This document shows, piece by piece, positions 1 to 10,328 of a stretch of DNA of 64,000 nt. The position numbers were made by a program, and so were the translations under genes. The DNA is from Nannochloris sp. 'desiccata' (lineage: Eukaryota; Chlorophyta; Trebouxiophyceae; Chlorellales; Chlorellaceae): NCBI GenBank assembly GCA_019044685.2, contig JAGTXX020000015.1, forward strand, positions 1,736,001-1,800,000, given 5' to 3'. The notes under the pieces were generated by a model. It was not told the origin of the DNA. It did no database searches and saw only the letters and a program-made list of their open reading frames with translations. Every line of letters begins with the position of its first letter. The stretch's first letter is position 1.

Positions 1-1
1 G

Positions 2-1351
2 GAATTTCCGCCACATAGATGCCATTTTGGGCCATGTCCAGGTCTGCTAGCGAGAAAAGAAAAAAATCCGCCCTGTCCTTTTCCTTGTGGAAAAGCTTTA
101 AATTGTGGTCATAAGTGCTCTGTTCCCTGTCACGACCCTCGTTCTCCAATAGATATCGCCTCTTTTACCCCTCCTCCGGCTCCAATTGCTCCAGGAGAAC
201 GCGATGTGAGTAAAAGAAGAAGAGAATTATTGAGTGCCCCACCTGCTGCTGTGCCTGCCATGCGTGCTGCGATGGAATTTATCAAAGAAAGCGCTTCAAA
301 TTCAAGTGCATGTCCACCTTGTGGAGTAATGCAACAGGTAACCTGCTTGGGGGGTCACACAACTGTTTCTCTCCCTTGTTGTCGTGCATTGCCATTTTCT
401 TGTGAGAAATCCTGTGGGACACTTCTTAGCTGCGAAAATCACAGCTGCTCTTTACCTTGCCACGATATTGCAGTAAATGCGTGTGCACAATGTACTCTAC
501 CTTGTCAAAAACAGCGTCCATGCAAGCACACCTGTCCTAGGAATGTTGATAATGCCAAGTGCCACCCGGGCGAGTGTGGAGAATGCCAAGTGGAAGTGCT
601 GTTGCCTTGTCATTGTGGGAAAACAAGCCTTCTTTTTCCATGCTACAGAACAACAACTACTTCCTCTTCCACCCAGGGTGCTGTTACTCCTACTACTAAT
701 GGAGCAATCAAGTCTAAAGAGCTGTGTTGCACCAAACAGTGCCTAAAACAGCTTGCTCATTGCCCTCATTTGTGTGAAGCTAGCTGCCATGAAGGGCCCT
801 GTCCTGGGTCAGTTGCTCGGTGTGAAGCTGAGACAACAGTCCGGTGTAGTTGTAAGAGGTTGAAAAGAAAGCTAAAATGTTTTGAAGTAGCCAATTTATT
901 AAAGAAAGCGAGAAAAAACAGCGCCGGCATAGGTGGGGGTGGTCATGGTGGCGATTATGATTCTATGACGTCATTGCGATTACTTCTCTGCGATGATGGG
1001 TGTGCTAAGAGCATCACCACCAAAATGAGTGTAGATACTGAAAAGCCAGCTTCCACTTCTGAAGGTACTACGACCACAACCTCCACTTTCGCACCTTCCT
1101 TGCGCCTTGAAGGCCAGAAAAAATGCCTACTCAATAACGAGCGCGCAGCAGAAGCCGCACGGAAAGAGCGAGATCGTGAGAAGAAACGGCTGGAAAAATT
1201 AAAACAAAAGAAAATACAGCAACTTATTAGGGTTTTGCTGTTGTTTACTATGTTTATAATTATTGTTTGTGGGTCGGTTTTACTGAGAAGGGTGTTGTCA
1301 ACTTTCGATGAAGTAGCTCAAGAAGCTTGGGGAGGAGATAATATACTTTAA
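2..1351 (+). CDS. NFX1-type zinc finger protein (NFXL1-like), 5'-partial
   Basis: The frame is open from the window edge to a TAA stop, so only the C-terminal 449 residues are present; the start lies upstream. Cysteine/histidine-rich repeats with the NFX1-finger spacing recur through the first ~215 residues, for example CHFGPCPG, CGHKCSVPCH, CKHTCP, CHPGECGECQ and CHEGPCPG. A basic segment (KEKQ/KKRLEKLKQKK type) follows, then one hydrophobic stretch (IRVLLLFTMFIIIVCGSVLL) about 25 residues from the end. NFXL1 proteins carry the same C-terminal coiled-coil/membrane anchor, which separates them from nuclear NFX1. The family acts as RING-plus-NFX1-finger E3-like or transcriptional regulators; the RING part would lie outside the window. 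Membrane anchoring is inferred from the hydrophobic segment only. Confidence 0.85.
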   Translation, partial: EFPPHRCHFGPCPGLLARKEKNPPCPFPCGKALNCGHKCSVPCHDPRSPIDIASFTPPPAPIAPGERDVSKRRRELLSAPPAAVPAMRAAMEFIKESASNSSACPPCGVMQQVTCLGGHTTVSLPCCRALPFSCEKSCGTLLSCENHSCSLPCHDIAVNACAQCTLPCQKQRPCKHTCPRNVDNAKCHPGECGECQVEVLLPCHCGKTSLLFPCYRTTTTSSSTQGAVTPTTNGAIKSKELCCTKQCLKQLAHCPHLCEASCHEGPCPGSVARCEAETTVRCSCKRLKRKLKCFEVANLLKKARKNSAGIGGGGHGGDYDSMTSLRLLLCDDGCAKSITTKMSVDTEKPASTSEGTTTTTSTFAPSLRLEGQKKCLLNNERAAEAARKERDREKKRLEKLKQKKIQQLIRVLLLFTMFIIIVCGSVLLRRVLSTFDEVAQEAWGGDNIL

Positions 1352-1556
1352 TAACTTGGAATTAGTTATCTAGATTTCTTCATATGAACTATCTTACAAC
1401 TTAGAATAGAGTGTCAAAAGAGATAGCTTCTTTTTCTAGTAATCAAAATTGATGAATCTTCTATAGATGCTTTCTTTTTAGCAGAGGTGGACGGACGGAA
1501 GCGCGCGGCACATCCAAAAAGAAATTAAAAGATCTATTTGCTTCAATTTTTAAAAG

Positions 1557-2297
1557 TTAATGCTTTAGTGTTGCGGGGGCAATTTCACCAACAACCGGTT
1601 CTCCAGCCTTTGCCCATGCACCCATACCACCTACCATGTTGCTGATAGAATTGTAGCCCCAGTCAACAAGTTTGCCGCTTGCAACACCACCACGCCCACC
1701 GCCAAAGCAGGTGCAAATAATCCTCGCTTCCTTCTTATCACCAAGCTTTTCTTTGACCTGTAGAAAATAGAAGTTATGGGATTAAAGCGGGGTCTAAAGT
1801 TAATTACTGAGGGAGGAGTGAGGTGACCACCTCTTTGCCGCCCACTGGGAACATATCGTTATATAGTATACATATCAGTATCAAAGGAAAAAAATTACCT
1901 GCTCGTCAAAGTCAGGGTTATCAACCATTCCATCGCCAGAGACGATCTTGACAGGGATGTTTACAGCGCCCTCGAAGTGGCCTTTTTCAAATTCCTCAGG
2001 GGTTCTGTAAAAATTCAGAGGAGCAGCGGTGTGTACCAGCAGAATGTTAGGTCAATGAACCAGCAAAACGCGTATTAACATCAATGACAAGACTTTGCAA
2101 ACATACCTGACATCCACAAGCAATGCTGCATTCGATTTGACGAGCGCGGCAGCATCTTCTGGCTTGATCTCAGCGTATTTCGGATTTTGGGCCATCATGT
2201 TGATGTTTGATAATCTTATTGATCCCTTGCAAATAACGCGTCTAGTATTAGGAAATTGAACGGGGTATGGTGTTATCCTCACAGAGGTTGGGACCAT
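1557..2297 (-). CDS. Single-domain rhodanese (thiosulfate sulfurtransferase-like), three exons
   Basis: The model is 2107-2297, 1899-2004 and 1557-1757; all introns are GT-AG and phases match (165 residues). The rhodanese fold is visible as ALLVDVRTPEEFEKGHFEGA followed by a C-terminal CFGGGR loop, which fits the C-x4-R catalytic loop with cysteine as the sulfur acceptor. The first 33 residues contain Arg, Ser and Thr but no acidic residue, as in an organelle transit peptide; the internal Met-Met at residues 34-35 would give a shorter cytosolic form. It lies tail-to-tail with the NFX1-type gene and head-to-tail with the methyltransferase gene. The physiological sulfur substrate cannot be deduced. 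Confidence 0.85.
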
Positions 2298-2459
2298 GGT
2301 AGGACTTTATTAAAAAAAATGCTGCTACCGCTTCGGTGTGAACACGCCTAATACATAGGAGGAATTTATTTATCGAATCTAATGTAGGGTAACCCTAAGG
2401 GTTCCAAATTATTCTGCGTTTTTTTTTCTTGAAAATTATTCCTGGCCTATTCCCATAAA

Positions 2460-5400
2460 TCAATCTATCTGAATCTCAGTATCTTCTTGCTCATGTAATC
2501 CACGCTGCTTCTTCCCTCTCTCCACCCCATCACCACCACCTTCGCTCTGCTTGCCAGAACCTGGGCGACGACCTCTCTTCTTTGCACTGGCTGTAATATC
2601 AGCAGTGGCACCAGCGTTTTCCAAAGCTCCTTCCCCGATTTCCGTTGAAATGGGTAAAGCTTTCGTTGCTGCAGCAAAGGAACGGGCCCCACTTCTACCG
2701 CGACCATACCCCCTGCCACGTCCTCTGCCACGACCTCTCCAGCTGGAGCTTCTTCCCCTCCCCCTCCCCCTTCCTCTGCCACGACCAGTACCTCCGCCGG
2801 GAGCACCATCATCTCCAGCGTGAGGCTGTATTACCACTTCATCAACCTTTTCAGGGGTAAGCAGCAGACCACGAACATCACCGCTCCCAGGAGCACTTCC
2901 AATCATATCACCAGCACCAGCAGTAGCACCAGCCACCATGTTGAGCATATCTTTATTCTTCTGCACAATCTTATCAAGCTGATGTGCTTCTTCTACACCA
3001 TCTACAAGCCCTCTGTCCTCCACCGCTGCTGCTGTTGCCCGAGCTTCATTTTCAGCAGCCACCCCTGCAGCAGCTGCTGCCGCCTTTCTTTCATCGTCTT
3101 TCAAAAGTTTACTCGCCATCAGCTTTTCATGCGCAGCACGAAGACGGGCACGGGCGTTATGAGCTGCAGTAGGCCATTCTTTTGGTGTGTTCAATATCTG
3201 AATACGCTCGTCATGTTGCCAGAGGCGGTGTAGACCGAGCTCCCCGTCTTCGTAAGCTACAGTGTGCTCAGTGGTAACAGGGTCCCACCAACAAACAGTC
3301 CCTTTAAAGAAAGTTTGATTCCCGTCCCACCACACCGCGATGTGAGCTCCCACAGCTTCAAGCCCGCAAAGAGCCACTTGAGCCCCCGCATGGCCGGAAA
3401 GTGCAGCAGCCTTCATTCTCTGTGTTAAGCAATCATACCGACGGGTGCCACTGATAGGGCACACACAGGTCTTGCAAAATTGGCACCTGCGTTTTAAATC
3501 GACGCCAGCTGCGGCCGCAGCTGCACGTGTTCGTCTCATCTTCTCAACTTCATTGCGATCACCGCCTCGGCCAGTTTTTAAAGCAATACTGACTTTAGCA
3601 TCCTGGATAGCCCATTTTAATCGATCTTTGTACTTGAATTTCGGGTCCTTCATAGCTGCATTTGCTTCTTTCTCACGGTGTGTTAAAAAGGGTGCTTCCC
3701 AAGGCTCCACGTCAGCTGGATTGCACCATGTCCAAAACACTCCAGAAAATCCTTGGGCGGGGAGTGGTAAGAAAATAGCCAACACACGTCTATTAGCTGC
3801 AGATTCTTCTCTGGGATCATAGCCTCCATTATCAGTACTAGGTAAAGATGCTCTCTTCTGTTCTGGAGTAAGCAAGTTAATTGCTGAAGCAGGTAGATTC
3901 TTTCCAGCAGCGGGAGACAGAGGGTCCAAAATTTCGGCCGGCCAATGTATTCCGGAAATTTCATCTGGAGCCCAGGTGATGTCCCCAATCATATCAGCAT
4001 CAGAAACAAGACCGGGAAGACGACAAATTTCAGTTATTTCTGCTGCGGCGCCGGTAGACTTATTCCCGATAGCAGCATTATTAGCGGCATATTCACCGCC
4101 ACTGCCATTCAAATCGAAGTAGGTAGTATCACCTGAAACAGTTACACCACCGCCACGAGGAGGCGGAGCATTAATAGGGTATCCATACAGACGAGCACGT
4201 AACACGGGACTTAGCACCCAGCCACGTTCTTGAAATCGATTCACATAGATAGATACCTCTTCTTCAGTCGGTTCCCGTCCTAGTTGTTGAATGAACTCAC
4301 CAAGCGTCTGGAAAGGTGTCAATACGGGAGCTTCACTCATTCCTTGTACGGCAAAAGCGCCGATGCCACGTACCCACCATGCACAGCGTGGCCATGAATC
4401 TTTATCCCAGGGCGCTTGCATTCGTTTACTGCTGGTTGCTCCAGTGGCATTGGCGGTGTTTTTATTTTTATTTTTATTTGTAATGCGGGCAAGCATGGCT
4501 GCTTGAAAGAGCTCTTCAGGAGTAGGAACTAAAGATTCAATGTCATTGTGAAGGAACACTTTTTCAGCTGCTTCAGTACCAGCTGCTGCGGTCCCTGCTG
4601 CTGCGTCTTTGCCTTCAGAAGCAGCAGCCTCAGCAGCTGCAGTGAGAGTTGCAGCAGCTCCAGCTACTTCGTCAGCTACTAAACGTGCTGCAGCTTCAGG
4701 ATCTTCTTCAGCATCAATAAGACCTTCTTCAACAACCTGCTGCTGCTGCTGCTGATATCCACGGCCGCCACCACTTCCGCTCGCAGCATTGTCACCTTTC
4801 TTCTCATTCTTCGCACCCTCACTGCCCTGATCTTCTTCTTCTTTATTTTCTTTTACTATATAAGGAAACAATACTGCTTCTTGCAGCTCATCAGCACAGA
4901 CAAAGCTCCAAATATTAGCAACACCCTCATTGTTCGTACTACCAGGTGCCTTTGTAGTATTCAACAAATCATTCATTCTACGATCATGGATACCAATGCC
5001 GTGATATTTGTACGAATACGGATTTGCAAGTCGTTCCCCGAGCCACCTTGCCACGGGAACTGTGACTGCGTTCCCCAATAGCTCCCACCTGCGCGTACAG
5101 TGTGCTTCTGTTTCAGTGACGTTTCCTGGACGAATGCCGCGGGAAGCACCACCTCCTGGAGTGGTAAGTGGATAACAGGGAGCAGTCCACGAGGGAGGAA
5201 GGCCTTGAAGGCGCTCCGCGTCTTCAATTCGAAGCATCCCTCGACGCCCATTTTGTAAGAGGATCAGTAGACGGTCGTTACAGGTGGTAAAAGTAGGTAC
5301 AACATCTTCACCAGGGGCGCTCATTGCGTTGCCTAAATCAACTCCAAAGGTAAGTTTTTCATCATCACCCTCCGATCTCTCGGCTAATTTCTTATTATGA

Positions 5401-6493
5401 CAATGATAGCACGTTTTACCTGGCCCAAAAATTGCTTCACAGCCACCTTGACAGCCAGTAGGTCCCTGAGAGAGTAGTACATCACGAGAATCGCCGTGTA
5501 GGCTTGCGACAAAAAAAAGTCTTTTGCGGCGGTTTGGTAGTCCGAAGCCGCTAGAAGAAACTAGCCTGTACGACCAACTACAGTATCCTAAATCCATAAT
5601 TTGTCGTACTACGTAGGCGATAACAGGAGGATCGTCACCATGGCGGTCTAAAAGGGCTTCTACGTTTTCTAAAAGAATCCAGGGCACCGGGCGGGAGTCT
5701 TGTTGAGCTTTAGAGAGTAAGCGGAAAACGTGACGGACAAGACCTGTACTGAAACCGTCTAAACCCTTGCGGTTGCCTGCTCTGCTGACGTCAATGCAGG
5801 GAAAACCAGCTGCTAGAAGCTCTGTTTCCTGCACATTGCTAGCGCTGGAATTGCAGTTGCTGGTGGAAGACTTAAAAAGGATAAAAAAGAAAGAAAGCCC
5901 TTACCTTGGGTAAAGAAACAACGCTTGCTACGTCCTCTGCGGTAAAGACGCCTGGGTAAGCTGTCTTCAGCACCTGCAAGATTCAAAATTGTCAACCGCC
6001 ATGTCATATCTATATTAGGATAGATACTAAAGTATTTTGGAACGGCATCCGCGGTATTGGATCAATCTATGTCAATATTATGCAATATGTATATATTGTA
6101 TATACCTGGCGTGCTCCCGGGTCGGAGTCGCAAAGGAGGACCAGTTCATGGCCAGACTGCACAAGCCATGCGGTGAAATTTAGTAAGAAAAGGGGTTAAT
6201 TTCCGTTAAACCTAGCCTATTCTCGTTCATCAGACGTTTACAGACCTGTTTGAGGCCATAATCAAGCGCCCCTGCGCCTGAAAATAGGCTCGCGACCTTC
6301 ATCTTGTTCGAATTCGCAATCTGTCAAAACGTCACTAAAGCGAAAACTACAGGAACGATGCTCGCATACACGGCATGAGGTTATAATGTGGATCAGATAG
6401 TTACCAAATATAGGGACTTCGAGACGTCACCTGTTGAAGACGCTGCTTTCCCGGTAGCAGCTCCGGGTTGGCCTTCAAAACAGCCGAGACCAT
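2460..6493 (-). CDS. C5-cytosine DNA methyltransferase with Tudor-like and RG-rich C-terminal region
   Basis: Exons are 6431-6493, 6246-6320, 6106-6156, 5905-5973 and 2460-5828, all GT-AG and in phase, giving about 1,208 residues. Splicing places the AdoMet motif I (SLFSGAGALDYGL) before motif II (LLCDSDPG). Motif IV (GFPCIDVSRAG, catalytic Cys ~97), VI (LENVEALL), VIII (NRRKRLFF), IX (EDAERLQGLP) and X (LLGNAVTVPVARWLG, ~338) follow in standard order, so the catalytic set is complete. The GFPC-type motif IV resembles bacterial and dinoflagellate/haptophyte-type enzymes more than DRM or CMT. A CxxxC...CxxC insert sits at ~212-229. The long tail has an Ala/Gln-rich linker, a Cys cluster (RRCQFCKTCVCP), a Tudor/PWWP-like segment near 900 (AVWWDGNQTFFKGTVCWW), RG repeats near 1100 and an AT-hook-like KKRGRRPGSGK. 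It is probably a nuclear methyltransferase; sequence specificity is unknown. It starts 184 bp from the divergent OTU gene. Confidence 0.88.
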
Positions 6494-6677
6494 AAAAGTG
6501 CCTTCCACATTATCGTTAACAAATTTATCTTCGTTTTAAAATAAATAAATTCAAGTGATAGCAACGGGAATAAGGAAGCGCCAACAGGCGCACTACTGCT
6601 TTTTCATCAAATTTATTTTTTAATTAATCAAATTCATACTTTGCTTTTATTAACGATATAAATACTAGGGTGATCTC
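6494..6677. promoter_or_regulatory. Divergent intergenic region between the DNA methyltransferase and OTU genes
   Basis: These 184 bp separate the two start codons. The region is AT-rich and must hold both 5' untranslated leaders and core promoters. A TATA-like ACGATATAAATAC lies just before the OTU start codon, but it is too close to the ATG to be assigned with confidence. Its role as a shared promoter is inferred from geometry. Confidence 0.45.
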
Positions 6678-8680
6678 ATGGGGTCCATCACCCAGTCTCC
6701 GGACCGGGTGGCGCAAGCTTTGAGCGGGTCTGCAGTGCAGCAAGGTGCAGGTGACAGTGCTTTGCAGCCAGCAGATAGCAATCCTGTGCAGGTCGTGGAG
6801 CAGGCTTTCACTGGTGTGAGTGCTGCAGAAATAGTATACGAGAGTAGACAACAGCATTCTTCTGTCTCAGAGGGTGTTGCCTCAGCAGGAAACCCTCCAC
6901 AACTTAGTATCGATCGAATGGATGAATTTATGCCAGCTGGAGCTTTCGAACCCCCTGTTAGCGCTGCTGTTGGGTGTGAAGGCGAGACTTCCGGTGGAGA
7001 TTATGCTGCTGATCCAGCTGGTGGATCTAATGGATACGGCGAGCTTGCCGAAACTGGAGACGCAGCACCAGCCGCAGTCGGCAGCGGTGGCACTCTCACC
7101 CAACCTGCTCCTGTCCCTCCTCCCTCCCCTATGGACTTCCAAACAACAGCTTCTGGCCACGCAGGACCTTCACCTATTGGGAAAAGAAAATCTTCCTTTG
7201 AAGTCTCTGATTTCCTTGATCCAAAGAGACCAGAAGGTCTGAATCGTGTCCCATCCGATTTGGCCATGGTCACCGGCCTTTCGGATGGCGAGGCAGGAGA
7301 GCCAGAGGAAGCACCTCAACGCCGCCCAATGGACGCAACAGATAGCAACATAGGAGGAATCTTAGCTGGTGTCGCAGCAGCGCCTACTTTTAACGAAGGA
7401 GACACTGCAGAAGCGATGTTTGCCCCCATGAATGAGCCATCAACTGCAGCAGGGGCAGCGACAACATCCATGCCCCCACCACCTCCTGTCGTCCCTCAAG
7501 TAGCAACGATCGCAGGGGATGGTGCTACCACCCAAGGTGTTGGTAATGTCCGTCCTACAGACGCGGATATTATCGCTTGGGAGAATAGAATTAAAGAAGA
7601 AGAAGTCCGGAATATTCCATTGATAGGAGATATTGAACCGCTGCAGGCGTTGGAAGCAGAGTATCGATCTGGCAACGATATCTTCTTAGCTAAGATTGCA
7701 GCATTACGTAGAGGATACTCTGCTATTAGACGTACACGTGGCGATGGCAACTGTTTCTTTAGATCTTTTGTATTTGCCTATCTAGAACAAATTTTAAGAA
7801 CAGGAGATCTGGCTGAGCGAAACCGGGCAGTCGGACGGCTCAATGGAATCAAACAAGTTTTACTGAATGCTGGCTATGAAGAGCTTGTATTGGAGAGTCC
7901 ATTGGAGCTTTTGTTAGCTATGTTACGGTCTATTGGATCTCCCACTGATCCACTGACGTTGGAGGCGTTGGAAGGGAATATGAAGAGTGAGGATGTTTCA
8001 AATTATGTCGTCTTTTTGTTGAGAATGGCAACCAGTGCCGAAGTAAAACGACGTGCAGACTTCTTTGCACCCTTTATTATGGTAAGGAAATAGCGTTAAT
8101 TTGTTAGTACAAGTACTCTAGTTTGTAGAAAATAGCTTGAAAATCCTGTGTATTATAAAACTAGGTGAAAATAAACGTACCTTTGTTTATTTTTTTCTTA
8201 CTTTCGTACTTCTCGTCTCTTCAGGGCTTATCCGATATGGATGTTGAGACGTTCTGCCGCAGCTGTATCGACCCGATGGGAGAAGAAAGCGACCATGTCC
8301 AAATGGTTGCATTAACTGACGCTTTACAAGTCCCAGTTCGAGTCATTTACTTGGATAGATCATTGGCACTTGGCGGCGGGAGCGTTGAAATCATCGTCGG
8401 CGGAGGTGACATCGGTGCTTGTGATGCTATTTCAATGGAATTCCCTGCTGCAAGCGGTGCTGTTGGCGATGGCCCTGGGGTCAGCTTTGCCAGTGCCGCT
8501 CCTGGAGGCGCTGCGAGTACTGCAGGAACAGTGGTGAGTGGGATCGCGGGTGGGGGTGCTCCTGTGAAAGTTGACGTCCATGATTTTGTCCCCGATGCCT
8601 TGGTGGGATCGGCAGCGACAGAGCCCAGGGTGCATTTGTTATACCGTCCTGGGCATTATGATGTGCTGTATCCTGCTTGA
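6678..8680 (+). CDS. Otubain-like OTU-domain deubiquitinase with long disordered N-terminus
   Basis: Exons are 6678-8081 and 8225-8680 (GT-AG, phase 0), giving 619 residues. The OTU catalytic loop GDGNCFFRSF supplies Asp356 and Cys359, and the last exon supplies the histidine in RPGHYDVLYP (about residue 612). The order (FFAPFI, then ETFCRSCIDPMGEESDH, then VRVIYLDRS, then LLYRPGHYD) follows otubains (OTUB1 type), which cleave Lys48-linked or other ubiquitin chains. The first ~300 residues are low-complexity Ala/Gly/Pro/Ser and likely disordered. A Gly/Ala-rich insertion of about 60 residues separates two late strands of the catalytic fold. The single intron sits about three quarters of the way through, unlike the 5' introns of most neighbours. 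Confidence 0.9.
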
Positions 8681-9103
8681 TTCAACAACAATTCCATCTA
8701 CTTCTTGATCTGCTGTTTGTTTCCGCCTGGAAATAATGCTAATATAAATATAAAAAGAGTTCTAAAAATTAAGTTTGCCCGGTTTGTGGCGTATTTTTTT
8801 GTTTTGTTTTTCTGTCTTTTCTCTCGTCCTTTATTTCTTCCCCAGTTTATTTTTTTGTCTTAGCGCGCTGCTACGACAAGAATTCTCTCCCCGCTGTTTC
8901 CTGTTATTTTTGACTATATACAATGCTTTCCCATAATGATAGAAAATTTCAATGAATGTCTCTACCGTCGCACTACTGACTTGAATTTAAGATGAAAACA
9001 TATGTTTAAACGAGATTATTTTTACATCCGACAGATAAATAATGAGATCTGTCGGTTTTCTAATACATGAACATGCTTTTTAATCGTTGGCTAGGTGCCC
9101 ATT
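8681..9103. other. Convergent 3' intergenic region (OTU / eS27)
   Basis: This is an AT- and T-rich spacer between two converging genes. It must hold both 3' untranslated regions. No further gene, repeat or RNA was recognised. Confidence 0.5.
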
Positions 9104-9802
9104 TTAGTCTCCCTTTCTCCTGAAAGAGCATCCCTCCATGAGCCTGGCCTTGCCACCAGTGGGAACGCAGAGGACTGCGTTGCAGCTAGAGCAGACCACG
9201 ACCGTCTGAGAGTGGCTAAATACGGTAGTACTGCAGAAAAGGAAGAGAAATACCTAGAGTTACTATACAAGTTTTCAAATAATCAAAAACGCAAATTTTA
9301 AGATGGACATCATGTGTGGGTAGTTGGCCCACTACCAGGTTCATCCGGCGAACTCACATAGTAAAGCAACCCTGGCACTTGACATCCATGAAGTAAGAGT
9401 TGGGGGAGGCGACTAAGCGCTTAAGCTTGTGCCTCTGCTTCTCCAACTCTGCCGGAGGGTGGAGTAAATCAATATCGCACGAGAGGACCTGCAGAATATT
9501 AAAAGTGATCACAACGTTAGAACCATATTCTGGGTGCAGATGCATGCTTGTTAAACCCCAGAACACCTCGCGCCGCTCATCAGGTTTGCAAGGCTTCGTC
9601 ATTTAAAGCCCAACATACGCTGCGGGCGCTGCGGCGGCCTCGTTAGTTCTTATGATATTTATTCTCGACGTTTGAATACAATTCCAATCCTCCAAAATGC
9701 CGCGCAAAGAATTTCAAGCCCTTCATGGGCATCATCCATCATTCTGCCGCCGTGTATTTCCTCTCAACCCTGCTGCGCCTACTAGCCCTAATAACTCACC
9801 AT
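9104..9802 (-). CDS. RPS27: 40S ribosomal protein eS27 (S27e)
   Basis: Three coding exons: 9800-9802 (only ATG), 9358-9488 and 9104-9230; the product is 86 residues, the normal eS27 length. The protein starts MVLS...[13 protein letters not shown] and contains [20 protein letters not shown], with the C4 zinc site CxxC (CQGC) ... CxxC (CSSC). It ends in [17 protein letters not shown], all diagnostic of eS27. The family's Met-Val junction forces a first exon ending exactly after ATG. The only suitable site upstream is CAAAATG followed by a consensus GTGAGT donor. It is a structural protein of the small cytosolic ribosomal subunit. The start exon is inferred from conservation; the other two exons are certain. 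Confidence 0.9.
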
Positions 9803-10328
9803 TTTGTCTCTCCTGCTGCTCCTACTATATTTTTAAAGAGGGAGACTACGCCTGCCCCCGACGGCCAAAATAGTCCAAAACTTATATGTGAAAAATAGCT
9901 TTTGTCCCCGGCGGGTTGGCCATTCGTCTGTGAAAGCACCCTCAACTGAAGAGAGAGAGGGCCGTTGTTCTAGGTAAGCTTTAGTTACATTATGCTAGTT
10001 GATTGACAATCGACATCAAGTAAGAATACACGGGAATCGTAACAAACACGAACGCAAAAAGGAAAGCGGGGAACGGGAAAAAAAAGGGAGCGGGATGCAG
10101 TTGGCACCGCCATCGGCCAGCTCTTGGAAAAAGATTAAGAAAATGAAGACGGTACCAATGTGGAAAAAATAAAGGAGAAAGGTACACATCAAACACCGTA
10201 ATATTCAAGAAAATAATGTAGATATTATAGTCTTTATTATCTCTCAAAGCTGGCGAACTTATTATTTCGAACAAAAAAAAAAACCGGCCACGGGAACAAA
10301 AAAAGAAGAATCTAACTTTATTTGTCTT
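9803..10328. other. Intergenic region upstream of eS27 and downstream of the LRR gene
   Basis: It contains the presumed eS27 promoter (minus strand; an AT-rich TTTAAAAATATAG element lies ~30-40 bp upstream of the ATG) and the 3' untranslated region of the LRR gene, followed by A-rich runs around 10080 and 10275. No additional gene was recognised. Confidence 0.4.

Noticed and set aside
2551..3233. Pro/Leu-rich plus-strand frames opposite the methyltransferase tail
   Set aside because: They are antisense shadows of the RG repeats and Ala/Gln-rich coding sequence.
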